From the NCBI GenBank assembly GCA_035296705.1, contig DATHAL010000009.1:35980-99979 (forward strand): a DNA stretch of 64,000 nucleotides, written 5' to 3'. The number at the start of each line of letters is the position of its first letter. Position 1 is the first letter of the stretch. The notes below the pieces were generated by a model, which saw nothing but the letters and a program-made list of their open reading frames with translations, made no database searches and was not told the DNA's origin. The stretch is from WHSW01 sp035296705 (GTDB lineage Bacteria > Actinomycetota > Thermoleophilia > Solirubrobacterales > 70-9). This document shows positions 1 to 8,684 of the stretch, piece by piece. A program made the translations under genes and the position numbers.

Positions 1-3
1 CAT

Positions 4-1683
4 CTAGCCCACCATGTCCCTGGCGGCGTGGCCGGCCGGGATCATCGGGTAGCAGTTCTCGTTCTTCGTCACGTGCACGTCGAGCAGCACCGGGCCGTCG
101 GTCTCGAGCGCCGCGTGCATCTGGTCGCGGAGCTGCGATTTGTCCGTGCACTGCATCCCGGTCCACCCGAACGCCTGGGCGAGCGCCGGCCAGTTCGGGC
201 TCGCCCCCATCTCGACCGACTGATAGCGCTCCTCCCAGAAGAGCTCCTGCCACTGGCGGACCATGCCGAAGTGGCCGTTGTTCATCAGGAAGACCTTGAC
301 CGGGATCTCGTGTTGCGCGGCTGTCGCGAACTCCTGCACGTTCATGATCAGGCTGCCGTCGCCGCCGAGGCAGACGACGGTGTCGTCGGGGCAGCCGACT
401 TTGGCGCCGATCGCGGCCGGGAGTCCGAAGCCCATCGTCCCGAGGCCGCCCGAGTTGAGCCACCGGCGCGGCCGCGAGAAGTGGTAGTACTGCGCCGCCC
501 ACATCTGGTGCTGGCCGACGTCGGAAGTGATGATCGCGTCGCCCTCCGTCGCCTCGTACATCGCCTCGACCATGAACTGCGGCTTGATCTCCGAGTCGCT
601 CGAGTCCTCGTAGCGGAGCGGATAGGTCGACTGCCACTCGCGGATCCGCTTCCACCAGTCCTCGAGCCGCGAGGAATCTGCCTTGAGCGCGCGGTACTCG
701 CGGTTCAGCTTCGGCAGCACGTCCTTGGCGTCGCCGACGATCGGGATGTGGGCCGGCACGTTCTTCGAGATCTCGGCCGGGTCGACGTCGATGTGGACGA
801 ATTTGGCCCGCGGCGCGAACTCCGAGAGCTTGCCGGTGATCCGGTCGTCGAAGCGGGCGCCCACGGCGACGATCAGATCCGCCTCGTCCATCGCGTAGTT
901 GGCCGCGCGCGTGCCGTGCATGCCGAGCATGCCCAGCCACTGCTCGTGCGGCGCTGGGAACGCGCCCAAGCCCATCACCGTCAGCGTCACCGGCAGGTCG
1001 TCCGAGGCGCAGAACTCGCGGAACTCGTCGGTCGCGTTCGCGTTGATGATCCCGCCGCCGCCGTAGATCACCGGCCGCCGCGAGTTGGCGAGCGCCTTCG
1101 CGGCGATCCGGATCTGCTTGATGTTGCCCTCGGTCGGCGGCTTGTAGCCCGGGAGGTTCGGGGCGCCCTCAGGCGGCGTGTAGTCGATCTCGGCGCGCGA
1201 GAGGTCCTGCGGGATGTCGACCAGCACCGGGCCCGGGCGACCGGTGGAGGCGATGTGGAAGGCCGCGTGGATGTACTCCGGGATGTAGCGCGGGTCCGTG
1301 ACCAGCATCGAGTGCTTGACCACGGGCATCGTGATCCCGGTGACGTCGGCCTCCTGAAAGCCGTCGGTGCCGATCAGGTCGGTGCGCACCTGGCCGGTGA
1401 TGAACACCGTCGGGACCGAGTCCATGTTCGCGTCGGCGATCGCGGTCACGAGGTTGGTCGCGCCGGGGCCCGAGGTGGCAAGCGCGACGCCGACCCGCCC
1501 GGATGCCTTCGCGTAGCCCTCGGCCGCGTGGCCCGCGCCCTGCTCGTGCCGAGCCTGGATGTGGGTCAGCTCCGCGTCGTAGAGCGCATCGTAGGTGGGC
1601 AGGTTGGCACCGCCCGGGATGCCGAAGATGTGCTCGACACCCTCGGCCTTCAGTGCCTCGAAAAGTGCATCGGCGGCGCGCAT
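4..1683 (-). CDS. ilvB: Acetolactate synthase large subunit
   Basis: This is the ThDP- and FAD-dependent enzyme for the first common step of valine, leucine and isoleucine synthesis. The 559-residue protein has the usual family length. The catalytic Glu is E47 in RHEQGAGHAAEGYA, and the ThDP-binding GDGS motif lies near the C-terminal third (CLGGDGSLIMNVQEF), followed by a conserved MNN. The ATG is preceded by a TACAAT hexamer 9 bases upstream, which suggests a leaderless mRNA. The TAG stop (6-4) is directly followed by an ATG at 3-1, so another gene begins at the window edge. It is likely the regulatory subunit ilvN, but only its start codon is visible. The assignment is firm. Confidence 0.96.
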   Translation of the reverse strand: MRAADALFEALKAEGVEHIFGIPGGANLPTYDALYDAELTHIQARHEQGAGHAAEGYAKASGRVGVALATSGPGATNLVTAIADANMDSVPTVFITGQVRTDLIGTDGFQEADVTGITMPVVKHSMLVTDPRYIPEYIHAAFHIASTGRPGPVLVDIPQDLSRAEIDYTPPEGAPNLPGYKPPTEGNIKQIRIAAKALANSRRPVIYGGGGIINANATDEFREFCASDDLPVTLTVMGLGAFPAPHEQWLGMLGMHGTRAANYAMDEADLIVAVGARFDDRITGKLSEFAPRAKFVHIDVDPAEISKNVPAHIPIVGDAKDVLPKLNREYRALKADSSRLEDWWKRIREWQSTYPLRYEDSSDSEIKPQFMVEAMYEATEGDAIITSDVGQHQMWAAQYYHFSRPRRWLNSGGLGTMGFGLPAAIGAKVGCPDDTVVCLGGDGSLIMNVQEFATAAQHEIPVKVFLMNNGHFGMVRQWQELFWEERYQSVEMGASPNWPALAQAFGWTGMQCTDKSQLRDQMHAALETDGPVLLDVHVTKNENCYPMIPAGHAARDMVG

Positions 1684-1692
1684 GGGCGAGTG

Positions 1693-1698
1693 ATTGTA
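1693..1698 (-). promoter_or_regulatory. -10 hexamer of ilvB (leaderless type)
   Basis: TACAAT on the minus strand ends 9 bases before the ilvB ATG, so transcription should begin at or next to the start codon. No Shine-Dalgarno sequence is present. This is inferred from spacing and shared with many other genes in the window. Confidence 0.55.
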
Positions 1699-1758
1699 AA
1701 GACGAGGCCGAGAGTGTCTCGACAGAACCCGGTCAGGCGGGCGAGGGCCGCCGCGGCG

Positions 1759-2391
1759 TCAGCCGGCGTCGAGGACGAGCGCGAAGAGCTGCTCGAGCCG
1801 TTCTCGCAGCCGCTCGACGTCGCCCTCGCCCGTGATCCCGTCGGAGAGCTCGTGGACGAGGATCCCGTCGATGCCGGCCACCAGGATCGGCGCCAGCCGC
1901 GGCGGGTCCTCGGCGCCCGAAAGGGCGAGCGCCGACTCAGCGAGCCCCGCGAACGCCGAGCGCCAGTGCGCCGCGGTCGGGCGAAGCGCCGGGCGGCGGG
2001 CGGCCTCGAGGTAGACCTCGAACTTGGCGAGCAGTGCGCCGGCGGCGTCGCGGTCGGGAAAGAGCGCCTCGGCGAGCGCCGTCGCGGTGTCGCTGGGCGA
2101 TTTGATCCGCTCGCCCAGCTCCGCGGCACGCCGCGCGACCCGGTTCACCTCGTCCTCGACGAGGATCGCGATCGCCTCGCTGACGAGCTCATCCTTGGAG
2201 CGGAAGTAGTAGGTGGTCGCCGCGAGTGGGACGTCCGCCTCACGGGCCACGGCCCGATGCGTGACCGCCGGCAGGCCGTCCTTGATCAGGATCCTCACGG
2301 TGGCGGCGAGGATCAGCGCCCGGCGGTCGGGGCGGGCGTCGGCGGCATCGCCGGCCGGGCCCACCTGGTGGCTCTGCGGGGCGGCGTTCAC
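1759..2391 (-). CDS. TetR-family transcriptional regulator
   Basis: The 210-residue protein has an N-terminal TetR helix-turn-helix (ILAATVRILIKDGLPAVTHR, then ADVPLAATTYYFRSKDEL) and a helical ligand domain. I chose the GTG at 2391 because its first bases overlap the TGA of the upstream sulfoquinovose synthase gene (GTGA). A longer reading to 2457 would overlap that gene by 70 bases. The coupling implies cotranscription with the synthase, so it may sense a lipid- or sugar-related ligand, but the ligand is unknown. The C-terminal domain (GIDGILVHELSDG) resembles TetR C-terminal domains found with acyl or drug ligands. Confidence 0.85.
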   Translation of the reverse strand: MNAAPQSHQVGPAGDAADARPDRRALILAATVRILIKDGLPAVTHRAVAREADVPLAATTYYFRSKDELVSEAIAILVEDEVNRVARRAAELGERIKSPSDTATALAEALFPDRDAAGALLAKFEVYLEAARRPALRPTAAHWRSAFAGLAESALALSGAEDPPRLAPILVAGIDGILVHELSDGITGEGDVERLRERLEQLFALVLDAG

Positions 2392-3596
2392 TCCGGATGC
2401 CGGCCGGCGCTCGCGGTCTCGGGCCCGACCTCGGCGACCAGCTCGCCCGGCTTCCACCGGGTGCGTGGCAGGATCGCGCGTTCGATCACACGGCTCTTAT
2501 AGCGATCGATCATCCCGAGCATCGATCGCACCAGCTCCTCACCGAGGTGGTGGGGCTTCAGCCCCAGGTCGTGAAGCTTCGTGTTGGCGGCGTTGTAATA
2601 GTGGCGCTCGGCCTCGATCCGCGGGTTCGGGTAGCTCCGCACCTCGACCTCGTAGCCGAGCTCCGCGGCCGAGCGCTGGACGAGCTCGGCCACCTCGGCG
2701 ACCGAGAACTGCTCGGTGAACTGGTTGAAGACCCTGTACTCGCCGAGCTCAGGGGGGTTTGAGACCGCGAGCTCGACGCACTGGAGCGTGTCGCGGATGT
2801 TGAGGAAGCCCCTGGTCTGGCCGCCCTCGCCGTAGACGGTGAGCGGGTGGCCGATCACGGCCTGTACGCAGAAGCGATTGAGGACGGTGCCGAAGTACTC
2901 GTCGTAGTCGAAGCGGGTGATGAGGCGCTCGTCGGTCGTCGACTCGTCGGTCTCGATCCCGTAGACCACGCCCTGGTTGAGGTCGGTCGAGCGCAGCCCC
3001 CAGATCCGGCAGGCGAAGTGGATGTTGTGGGAGTCGTGGACCTTGGACAGGTGATACAGCGAGCCGGGCAGCTTCGGGAAGGGCAGCGTGTCCTTGCGGC
3101 CGTTGTGCTCGATCTCGATGAATCCCTCCTCGATGTCGATGTTCGGCGTTCCGTACTCGCCCATCGTCCCGAGCTTCACGAGGTGGCAATCGGGGACGCG
3201 GTCGCGGATCGCGAAGAGCAGGTTCAGGGTCCCGATCACGTTCGTGTACTGCGTCTCTACTGCGGCCTCGCGCGACTTCATCGAGTACGGCGCGGAGGGC
3301 TGCTCGCCGTAGTGGACGACGGCCTCTGGGAGGGTCTCCGCGATCACCGAGTCGAGGAAGGTGAAGTCCTCGATCCCCCCGGTGTAGGTGTGGATCTCGT
3401 TCCCGGTGCGCTCGCGCCACGCCTCGACCCGATCGGCGAGCGACCCGATCGGGGTCAGCGAATCCGTCGAGTGCTGGGTATGCCAGCGCCGCCGCGAGAA
3501 GTTGTCGACGACCGAGACCTCGTGCCCCCGCGCGGAGAACCGCATCGCCGTGGGCCAGCCGAGGTACCCGTCACCGCCCAGGATCAGGACCCTCAT
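2388..3596 (-). CDS. sqdB: UDP-sulfoquinovose synthase
   Basis: This enzyme makes UDP-sulfoquinovose from UDP-glucose and sulfite, the committed step to the sulfolipid SQDG. The 402-residue protein is an extended short-chain dehydrogenase/epimerase. It has the NAD motif GGDGYLGW at residues 7-14, the GTMGEYGTPNIDIEEG segment (Thr144) and the Y181-x3-K185 pair in YHLSKVHDSHN. It also has a DLNQGVVYG stretch and FCVQAVIGHPLTVYGEGGQ, all characteristic of plant SQD1 and cyanobacterial SqdB as I recall them. The ATG at 3596 removes a 20-residue non-homologous extension and sits 9 bases after a TACCCT hexamer. No sulfolipid synthase of the usual GT4 type (SqdX) is in the window. Confidence 0.93.
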   Translation of the reverse strand: MRVLILGGDGYLGWPTAMRFSARGHEVSVVDNFSRRRWHTQHSTDSLTPIGSLADRVEAWRERTGNEIHTYTGGIEDFTFLDSVIAETLPEAVVHYGEQPSAPYSMKSREAAVETQYTNVIGTLNLLFAIRDRVPDCHLVKLGTMGEYGTPNIDIEEGFIEIEHNGRKDTLPFPKLPGSLYHLSKVHDSHNIHFACRIWGLRSTDLNQGVVYGIETDESTTDERLITRFDYDEYFGTVLNRFCVQAVIGHPLTVYGEGGQTRGFLNIRDTLQCVELAVSNPPELGEYRVFNQFTEQFSVAEVAELVQRSAAELGYEVEVRSYPNPRIEAERHYYNAANTKLHDLGLKPHHLGEELVRSMLGMIDRYKSRVIERAILPRTRWKPGELVAEVGPETASAGRHPE

Positions 3597-3605
3597 GACC
3601 GCGCG

Positions 3606-3675
3606 AGGGTACAGAACAAGACCGCTGCCACCGCGCCGTGGGGCGCAAGCCGGCACCCGCTGCGGTTTCTATGCT
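3606..3675. promoter_or_regulatory. Divergent promoter region of sqdB and the GT2 gene
   Basis: Two -10-like hexamers face opposite ways. TACCCT on the minus strand (3606-3611) ends 9 bases before the sqdB ATG. TATGCT on the plus strand (3670-3675) ends 9 bases before the glycosyltransferase ATG. Both would give leaderless transcripts. The 88-base gap between the starts holds nothing else that I recognise. Confidence 0.5.
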
Positions 3676-3684
3676 CCCGCGGTC

Positions 3685-4752
3685 ATGATCCCGGTCGCCG
3701 ATCTGTTGCCCCCGGAGCTGACGGCGATCCGCGCCACGGGGGTGGTGATCGCCATCCTGGTCGGCGGCTACGCGATCGCCCGCCGCCGCGCCCTGCGCAA
3801 TGCCGACGTGCTCATCCTTCTGCTGGTCGCGCTGGGGCTCGCGATCGTCGCCGGGACGGAGATCCCCGACGTCCTCCTGTCGGCGTTCTCATTCGAGCGC
3901 GAGAACGGCACCCGGATCATCGGCGTGGCGATCTTCGCGATCCTCGTCCTCTTTCTGCTCGTCCTCCGGGCGCTCAGCCAGGGCTCGCGGATCAGCCGCG
4001 AGCTCTCGGCGGTGCTCGAGGGCCTCGCATGGGAGCAGTTCAGGCTCGCGGACTATCCGGAGCGCTTCAGGGACCGGATCGGGGTCCTCGTCCCGGCCTA
4101 CGACGAGGCCGCCAACGTCGGCGCCGTGCTCGACCGCATCCCGCCCGAGGTCCGCGGGATCCCGACCGCCGCGCTGGTGGTCGACGACGGCTCGCGCGAC
4201 GGCACGGACGAGGTCGCCGAGGCGCACGGCGCGGTCGTCGCGCGCCACGTGATCAACCGCGGCGGCGGCGCGGCGCTGCGCACCGGCTACCGGCTCCTGG
4301 CCGAGTCCGGCGCCCGGATCGTCGTCACCCTGGACGCCGATGGCCAGCACCTCCCCGAGGAGATGGACCGTCTGGTGGGGCCGGTGCTCGACGGCGAGGT
4401 CGCGGTCGCGCACGGGTCACGCGTGCTCGGCGAGGCGGAGCCCAACCACCCGGCGCGCGAGTTCGGGATCGTCTTCTTCAACAAGGTCGTCTCGTTCATC
4501 ACCCGCACCGCCGTGACCGATTGCTCGAACGGCTACCGGGCGGTCCGCGCCGACGTCCTCCCCACCCTCGTCCTGCGCCAGGAGCAGTTCCACACGTCGG
4601 AGTTCCTGATCGAGGCGATCAAGCGCGGCGTCCCGGCCCGCGAGGTACCGGTGACGGTGGTCAACCGCCTCTCCGGCCACTCGAAGAAGCCCGCCGTCGT
4701 CCGCTACGGGATGGGGTTCGCGAACGCGATCGTCCGCACCTGGCTGCGCTAG
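3685..4752 (+). CDS. Membrane-anchored family 2 glycosyltransferase (DUF2304-like N-terminus fused to GT2)
   Basis: The protein is 355 residues long. Its first 120 residues hold three hydrophobic segments (about 16-31, 42-57 and 78-96) and resemble DUF2304, which is often a separate small protein next to GT2 genes. Residues 132-355 are a GT2 domain with LVPAYDE, VVDDGSRDGT and the metal-binding D217-x-D219 in TLDADGQH. The overall type is like dolichyl/polyprenyl-phosphate mannose synthase. It probably transfers a sugar from a nucleotide donor to a lipid carrier at the inner membrane face. It is divergent from sqdB; a functional link is possible but unproven. The ATG at 3685 follows a TATGCT hexamer. 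Confidence 0.85.
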   Translation: MIPVADLLPPELTAIRATGVVIAILVGGYAIARRRALRNADVLILLLVALGLAIVAGTEIPDVLLSAFSFERENGTRIIGVAIFAILVLFLLVLRALSQGSRISRELSAVLEGLAWEQFRLADYPERFRDRIGVLVPAYDEAANVGAVLDRIPPEVRGIPTAALVVDDGSRDGTDEVAEAHGAVVARHVINRGGGAALRTGYRLLAESGARIVVTLDADGQHLPEEMDRLVGPVLDGEVAVAHGSRVLGEAEPNHPAREFGIVFFNKVVSFITRTAVTDCSNGYRAVRADVLPTLVLRQEQFHTSEFLIEAIKRGVPAREVPVTVVNRLSGHSKKPAVVRYGMGFANAIVRTWLR

Positions 4753-4866
4753 GCGGCGTCAGGGCGTTAGCAGTAGGTCGTCCCGCCGGATCGCTACCCT
4801 TGCGCGCCGCTGGGGGACACCGCAACTCGTGTGGCGAAAACGGGTCTTGGAAGGCAGGACGTGGAA

Positions 4867-5073
4867 ATGAACCGGATGAAGAGACTGATGCTGGCCGTTG
4901 CGGTCCCCGTGGTCGCGCTCGCCGCCTACCTGTTCATCGCAACCGGCGGCTCCGGCTCGGACACGGCCTCGTCGCCCTCCGCCGTCAGCGCGCCGCCCTC
5001 CAGTGACTCCGGCACCTCCACAGGGGCCGCGGACGAGTACGACCACCTCGTCCTGCCCTCCGCTCAGCGGTAG
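4867..5073 (+). CDS. Small secreted or membrane-anchored hypothetical protein
   Basis: This 68-residue protein has a basic N-terminus (MNRMKR), one hydrophobic segment (about residues 7-23) and a Ser/Ala/Thr-rich tail. It looks like a signal-anchored extracytoplasmic peptide. I chose the ATG at 4867 because GGAAGG lies 12 bases upstream; an in-frame GTG at 4861 is possible. Its last 10 bases overlap the convergent zinc-ribbon gene. I recognise no family. Confidence 0.5.
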   Translation: MNRMKRLMLAVAVPVVALAAYLFIATGGSGSDTASSPSAVSAPPSSDSGTSTGAADEYDHLVLPSAQR

Positions 5074-5357
5074 GCGGGACCCGGCCTCACGTCCTCCGGT
5101 TCGGGGAGATCCATGTCGAGGCCGCAGCGCCGGCACACCTGGACGTGGATCTTGTGGATGGCACCGCAGCGCGGACAGCGACGCTCCGGCTCGGTGTGCT
5201 CGCTGCGATAGAGGATCGCCGCGACGAGGCCCAGGATCGGCAGGACGCCGCCGATCATGAACCAGATGAAGAACGAGCTCCCCTTACCGCGCCCGACGAG
5301 TCCGCTGGCGACGGCAAAGCAGAGCGCGATCAGGACGTAGGCGCCACCGGCGATCAT
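5064..5357 (-). CDS. Membrane protein with C-terminal zinc ribbon
   Basis: The 97-residue protein has two hydrophobic helices (about residues 4-22 and 29-49). A cytoplasmic zinc-ribbon follows with two knuckles, CPRCGA and CRRCGL, spaced 13 residues apart between the second Cys of the first knuckle and the first Cys of the second. Such small proteins are common in actinobacteria and have no known function. A TACTTT hexamer (5367-5372) ends 9 bases before the ATG, again a leaderless arrangement. Confidence 0.72.
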   Translation of the reverse strand: MIAGGAYVLIALCFAVASGLVGRGKGSSFFIWFMIGGVLPILGLVAAILYRSEHTEPERRCPRCGAIHKIHVQVCRRCGLDMDLPEPEDVRPGPAYR

Positions 5358-5384
5358 CGTCAGTCAAAAGTATCGAGGCGCAAG

Positions 5385-5407
5385 TTTGCCCCGCTATTCG
5401 GGGCAAA
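5385..5407 (-). terminator. Strong hairpin downstream of gatB
   Basis: A perfect 9-bp stem (TTTGCCCCG with CGGGGCAAA) encloses a 5-base loop and starts 14 bases after the gatB stop. The stem ends in A/T triplets but no long T tract follows. It is the likely terminator of the gatCAB operon. Confidence 0.6.
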
Positions 5408-5421
5408 GTTACGGCTCGCCG

Positions 5422-6891
5422 CTAGAGGCCGAGCTTCTCGCGGATCAGGCGGCTGACCTCGCCGCCGTCGGCCCGGCCCTTGGTCTCGCGCATGACGAAG
5501 CCGACGAGCGGCCCGATCGCCTTCAGGTTCCCGTTGCGCACCCGCTCCGCGGCGGCCGGCTCGGACTCGAGCGCCCGCTCGACGATCGCCTCGAGCTCGC
5601 CTGAGTCCTCCATCCCGCCGAGCCCCTCGCGCTCGACGATCACATCCGGCTCGCCGCCCTCCGCGACGAGCGTCGCCAACACCTTCCGCCCTGCCCCATT
5701 CGAGATCTCCCTGCGCGCCACCATGCCCGCGAGCCGCGCGATCGCCGCCGGCTCCACCTTCGAGCTCGCCGGATCCGCGTCGCCGTCACCGGCCTCGCGC
5801 AGGCGCGCAATCAGCTCCCCCGTCACCCAATTCGCGATCGTCCGCCCCTCCACGCCGTCGGCGGCGGCGAGCGCCCGCTCGAAGTAGGCGCCGAGCTCGG
5901 CGTCGAAGGCGAGCTGCGTCGCCTGCTTCTCGTCGAGACCGAGCTCGTCGGTGTAGCGGCGGCGCCTCGCGGCCGGCAGCTCCGGGAGCGCCGCGCGTGC
6001 CGCATCGATCATGTCCTCGGTCGGCGCCAGCGGTACCAGGTCGGGCTCGGGCATATAGCGGTAGTCGTGCGCGTACTCCTTGGAGCGAAGCGGGGTCAGC
6101 GACGCCGTCTGTGGGTCGAAGTGCAGCGTCTCCTGCTCGACCGTCCCGCCCGCGTCGAGGATCGCTGCCTGGCGCTCGACCTCGGCGCGGATCCCGCGCT
6201 CGAGGAACCGGAAGCTGTTCATGTTCTTGAGCTCGGTCTTCGTGCCGAGCTCGTCGGAGCCCGCGGGGCGCAGCGAGACGTTCGCGTCGGCGCGGAGGCT
6301 CCCCTCCTCCATGTTCACGTCGGAGGCGCCGATCTGGCGGACGGTCGTGCGCAGAAGCTGCAGCCACTCCCTCGCGACGGCCGGGTCGTGGAGGTCGGGC
6401 TCGGTGACGATCTCGACCAGCGGCGTGCCGCCGCGGTTGAAGTCGACGAGCGAGTGCCCCGAGCCTTGGATCCGGCCGGACTCGCCGACGTGGACGAGCT
6501 TCGCAGCGTCCTCCTCTAGGTGGACGCGGTGGATGCGGACGTCGCCGAGGTGGCCGTTGGTCGCCAGCGGAATGTCGTACTGGCTGATCTGGTACGCCTT
6601 CGGGTTGTCGGGATAGAAGTAGTTCTTGCGGTGGAAGATCGACCGGGGCGTGATCTCGCAGTCGAGCGCCAGCGCAATCTGGAGCGCGAACTGGATCGCC
6701 TGCTGGTTCGGCGCCGGCAGGGTCCCCGGGTGGGCGAGGCAGATCGGGCAGGTGTGCACGTTCGGCTCGTCGCCGAAGGAGAGCTCGCAGCCGCAGAACA
6801 TCTTCGTGCGGGTCGAGAGCTGGACGTGGATCTCGAGCCCGATCACGGGCTCCCAACGCGACTCAGCCATGGTCGAGCCCTCGGTCATCAC
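5422..6891 (-). CDS. gatB: Asp-tRNA(Asn)/Glu-tRNA(Gln) amidotransferase subunit B
   Basis: GatB is the kinase and tRNA-binding subunit of the GatCAB complex, which converts misacylated Glu-tRNA(Gln) or Asp-tRNA(Asn) to the amidated form. The 489-residue length is normal. GLEIHVQLST, the zinc-site Cys residues in MFCGCELSF and HTCPICLAHPG, and the C-terminal GatB/YqeY domain are all present. Three starts are possible: GTG 6891 (forming GTGA with the gatA stop), ATG 6888, and ATG 6870, which best matches family N-termini. It is the last gene of gatC-gatA-gatB. Confidence 0.96.
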   Translation of the reverse strand: MMTEGSTMAESRWEPVIGLEIHVQLSTRTKMFCGCELSFGDEPNVHTCPICLAHPGTLPAPNQQAIQFALQIALALDCEITPRSIFHRKNYFYPDNPKAYQISQYDIPLATNGHLGDVRIHRVHLEEDAAKLVHVGESGRIQGSGHSLVDFNRGGTPLVEIVTEPDLHDPAVAREWLQLLRTTVRQIGASDVNMEEGSLRADANVSLRPAGSDELGTKTELKNMNSFRFLERGIRAEVERQAAILDAGGTVEQETLHFDPQTASLTPLRSKEYAHDYRYMPEPDLVPLAPTEDMIDAARAALPELPAARRRRYTDELGLDEKQATQLAFDAELGAYFERALAAADGVEGRTIANWVTGELIARLREAGDGDADPASSKVEPAAIARLAGMVARREISNGAGRKVLATLVAEGGEPDVIVEREGLGGMEDSGELEAIVERALESEPAAAERVRNGNLKAIGPLVGFVMRETKGRADGGEVSRLIREKLGL

Positions 6892-8336
6892 GAGCCTCCG
6901 GCCGCCGGTCGCGCGTCGAAGCCGATCGTGCGCTCGAGGGCGTGCGCGGCGTCGAGCAGCCTCGATTCGGCGAACGCGGGCGCGGTCAGCTGGAGGCCGA
7001 CCGGCAGCTCGGGTCCGCCCCCCGGCGGCTGCGCAAGCCCTGCGGGAATCGAGACCGCCGGGATCCCGGCGAGCGACATCGGCACCGTGAAGTAGTCGGA
7101 GAGGTACATCGCCAGCGGGTCCGCCGTCCGCTCACCGAGCTTGAACGCGACCGTGGGCGACGTCGGCGTCGCGATCAGGTCGACCGACTCGAACGCGGTG
7201 CGGAAGTCCTCGCTGATCCTCGTGCGCACGCGCTGGGCGCGGCCGTAGTAGGCCTCGTAGTAGCCGGAGGAGAGCGCGTACGTGCCGAGCATGACCCGGC
7301 GCTTCACCTCGGCGCCGAAACCGCGCGCCCGCGTGCGCTCGTACATCCCCAGCAGGTCGAGGTCCCCGTCGACGCGCAGGCCGTACCGCACGCCGTCGTA
7401 GCGCGAGAGGTTGGTCGAGGCCTCCGCCGGGGCAATCACGTAGTAGGCGGAGATGCCGTGCTCGGCGTGCGGGAGCTCGACCTCGGTGATCTCGGCGCCG
7501 AGCTCCTCGATCAGCGCCAGCGAGCGTTCGAACACCTCCGCGACGCCGGGCTCGACGCCCTCGGCGTGGTGGGAGAAGTCGCGCGCCACGCCGATTCGCA
7601 GCCCGGCGAGGTCCTCGCGCGACGGGAGCTCCACGCCGGCCTCGATCCCGACCGAGGTCGTGTCGTGCGGGTCGCGCCCCTGCATCACCGAGAGGAGCAG
7701 CGCGGCGTCTGCGACCGTGCGCGTGAGCGGCCCGCACTGGTCGAGCGAGGACGCGAAGGCCACCATGCCGTAGCGGGAGATCGCGCCGTAGGTGGGCTTG
7801 AACCCGACGATGCCGCAGAGCGCGGCGGGCTGGCGGATCGAGCCGCCCGTGTCGGTGCCGATCGCCCACGGTGCCGTGCCCGCGGCCACGGCGGCCGCGG
7901 ACCCGCCCGAGGAGCCGCCGGGGACGCGGTCGTGCGCCCACGGGTTGCGAACCGGCCCGAAGGCCGAGTTCTCGTTCGAGGAGCCCATCGCGAACTCGTC
8001 CATGTTCGTCTTGCCGAGCAGGCGCGCCCCCGCGTCGGTGAGCCGCGCTACCGCCGTCGCGGTGTACGGCGGCCGGTAGCCCTCGAGGATCCGCGAGCCG
8101 GCCGTGGTCTCGATCCCCTCTGTGCAGAACAGGTCCTTCACCGCCACCGGGAGGCCATGGAGGGGCTCGCCGCCCGCACCGCGCGCGCCCGGCTCCGCGG
8201 ACCAGAGGTAGGCGTTCAGCCCGTCGGCCGCAGCGGCCTGCGCGTACGCGTCGAAGCATTCCTCCGAGGAGAGCTCGCCGGAGCGGATCCCGGCGAGCGC
8301 CTCGCCCGCCGTCAGCTCGAGCAGCGCGCTGCTCAC
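6888..8336 (-). CDS. gatA: Asp-tRNA(Asn)/Glu-tRNA(Gln) amidotransferase subunit A
   Basis: GatA releases ammonia from glutamine for the transamidation. The 482-residue protein carries the amidase-signature catalytic triad: Lys67 in LPVAVKDLF, the cis-Ser at 142 in PGGSSGGSA, and the nucleophile Ser166 in DTGGSIRQP. I chose the GTG at 8336 because it overlaps the gatC TGA as GTGA and gives the normal length. The open frame continues far upstream but without homology. Confidence 0.96.
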   Translation of the reverse strand: MSSALLELTAGEALAGIRSGELSSEECFDAYAQAAAADGLNAYLWSAEPGARGAGGEPLHGLPVAVKDLFCTEGIETTAGSRILEGYRPPYTATAVARLTDAGARLLGKTNMDEFAMGSSNENSAFGPVRNPWAHDRVPGGSSGGSAAAVAAGTAPWAIGTDTGGSIRQPAALCGIVGFKPTYGAISRYGMVAFASSLDQCGPLTRTVADAALLLSVMQGRDPHDTTSVGIEAGVELPSREDLAGLRIGVARDFSHHAEGVEPGVAEVFERSLALIEELGAEITEVELPHAEHGISAYYVIAPAEASTNLSRYDGVRYGLRVDGDLDLLGMYERTRARGFGAEVKRRVMLGTYALSSGYYEAYYGRAQRVRTRISEDFRTAFESVDLIATPTSPTVAFKLGERTADPLAMYLSDYFTVPMSLAGIPAVSIPAGLAQPPGGGPELPVGLQLTAPAFAESRLLDAAHALERTIGFDARPAAGGS

Positions 8337-8617
8337 GCCTGCGGCGAGGGGACGCGGAAGGCGCCGTCGACGGGATCGGGAGCCGGCTCGAGCGCCCGCT
8401 CGCGTGGCAGGCTCGGCGCCGCCTGGTCGGCGCGCAGGACGTTCTCCAGCTCGACGACGTGGGCGGTCGGCTCGACGCCCTCGAGCTCGAGCGAGGCGAT
8501 CCGGTCCACGTGCTCGAGGATCCCCGAGAGCTCGACGGCCATCCGGTCGATCTCCTCGTCTGTCAGCTCGAGCCGCGCCAGCCGTGCGACGTGCAGCACC
8601 TGCTCGCGATCGATCAT
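8333..8617 (-). CDS. gatC: Asp-tRNA(Asn)/Glu-tRNA(Gln) amidotransferase subunit C
   Basis: This 94-residue protein is the small linker subunit that wraps between GatA and GatB. It begins MIDREQVLHVARLARLELT and continues with the typical VELENVLRAD and a Pro-rich tail. The ATG at 8617 follows a TAGAAT hexamer (8626-8631) with an 8-base gap. It is the first gene of the gatCAB operon. Confidence 0.94.
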   Translation of the reverse strand: MIDREQVLHVARLARLELTDEEIDRMAVELSGILEHVDRIASLELEGVEPTAHVVELENVLRADQAAPSLPRERALEPAPDPVDGAFRVPSPQA

Positions 8618-8625
8618 CTCGCTCG

Positions 8626-8674
8626 ATTCTACGTCGAGGCCGCCGGCGGCCCGGGGCCGGAACCGGTTTAGGAT
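8626..8674. promoter_or_regulatory. Divergent leaderless promoters of gatC and a membrane-protein gene
   Basis: TAGAAT on the minus strand (8626-8631) lies 8 bases before the gatC ATG. TAGGAT on the plus strand (8669-8674) lies 10 bases before the ATG at 8685. The second hexamer overlaps an alternative ATG at 8673, which makes 8685 the better start for that gene. Confidence 0.5.
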
Positions 8675-8684
8675 GCCGCCCGCG

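Noticed and set aside
28..2502. An 824-codon plus-strand frame opposite ilvB, TetR and sqdB
   Set aside because: It spans three genes with clear family motifs on the other strand and has only composition-driven sequence.
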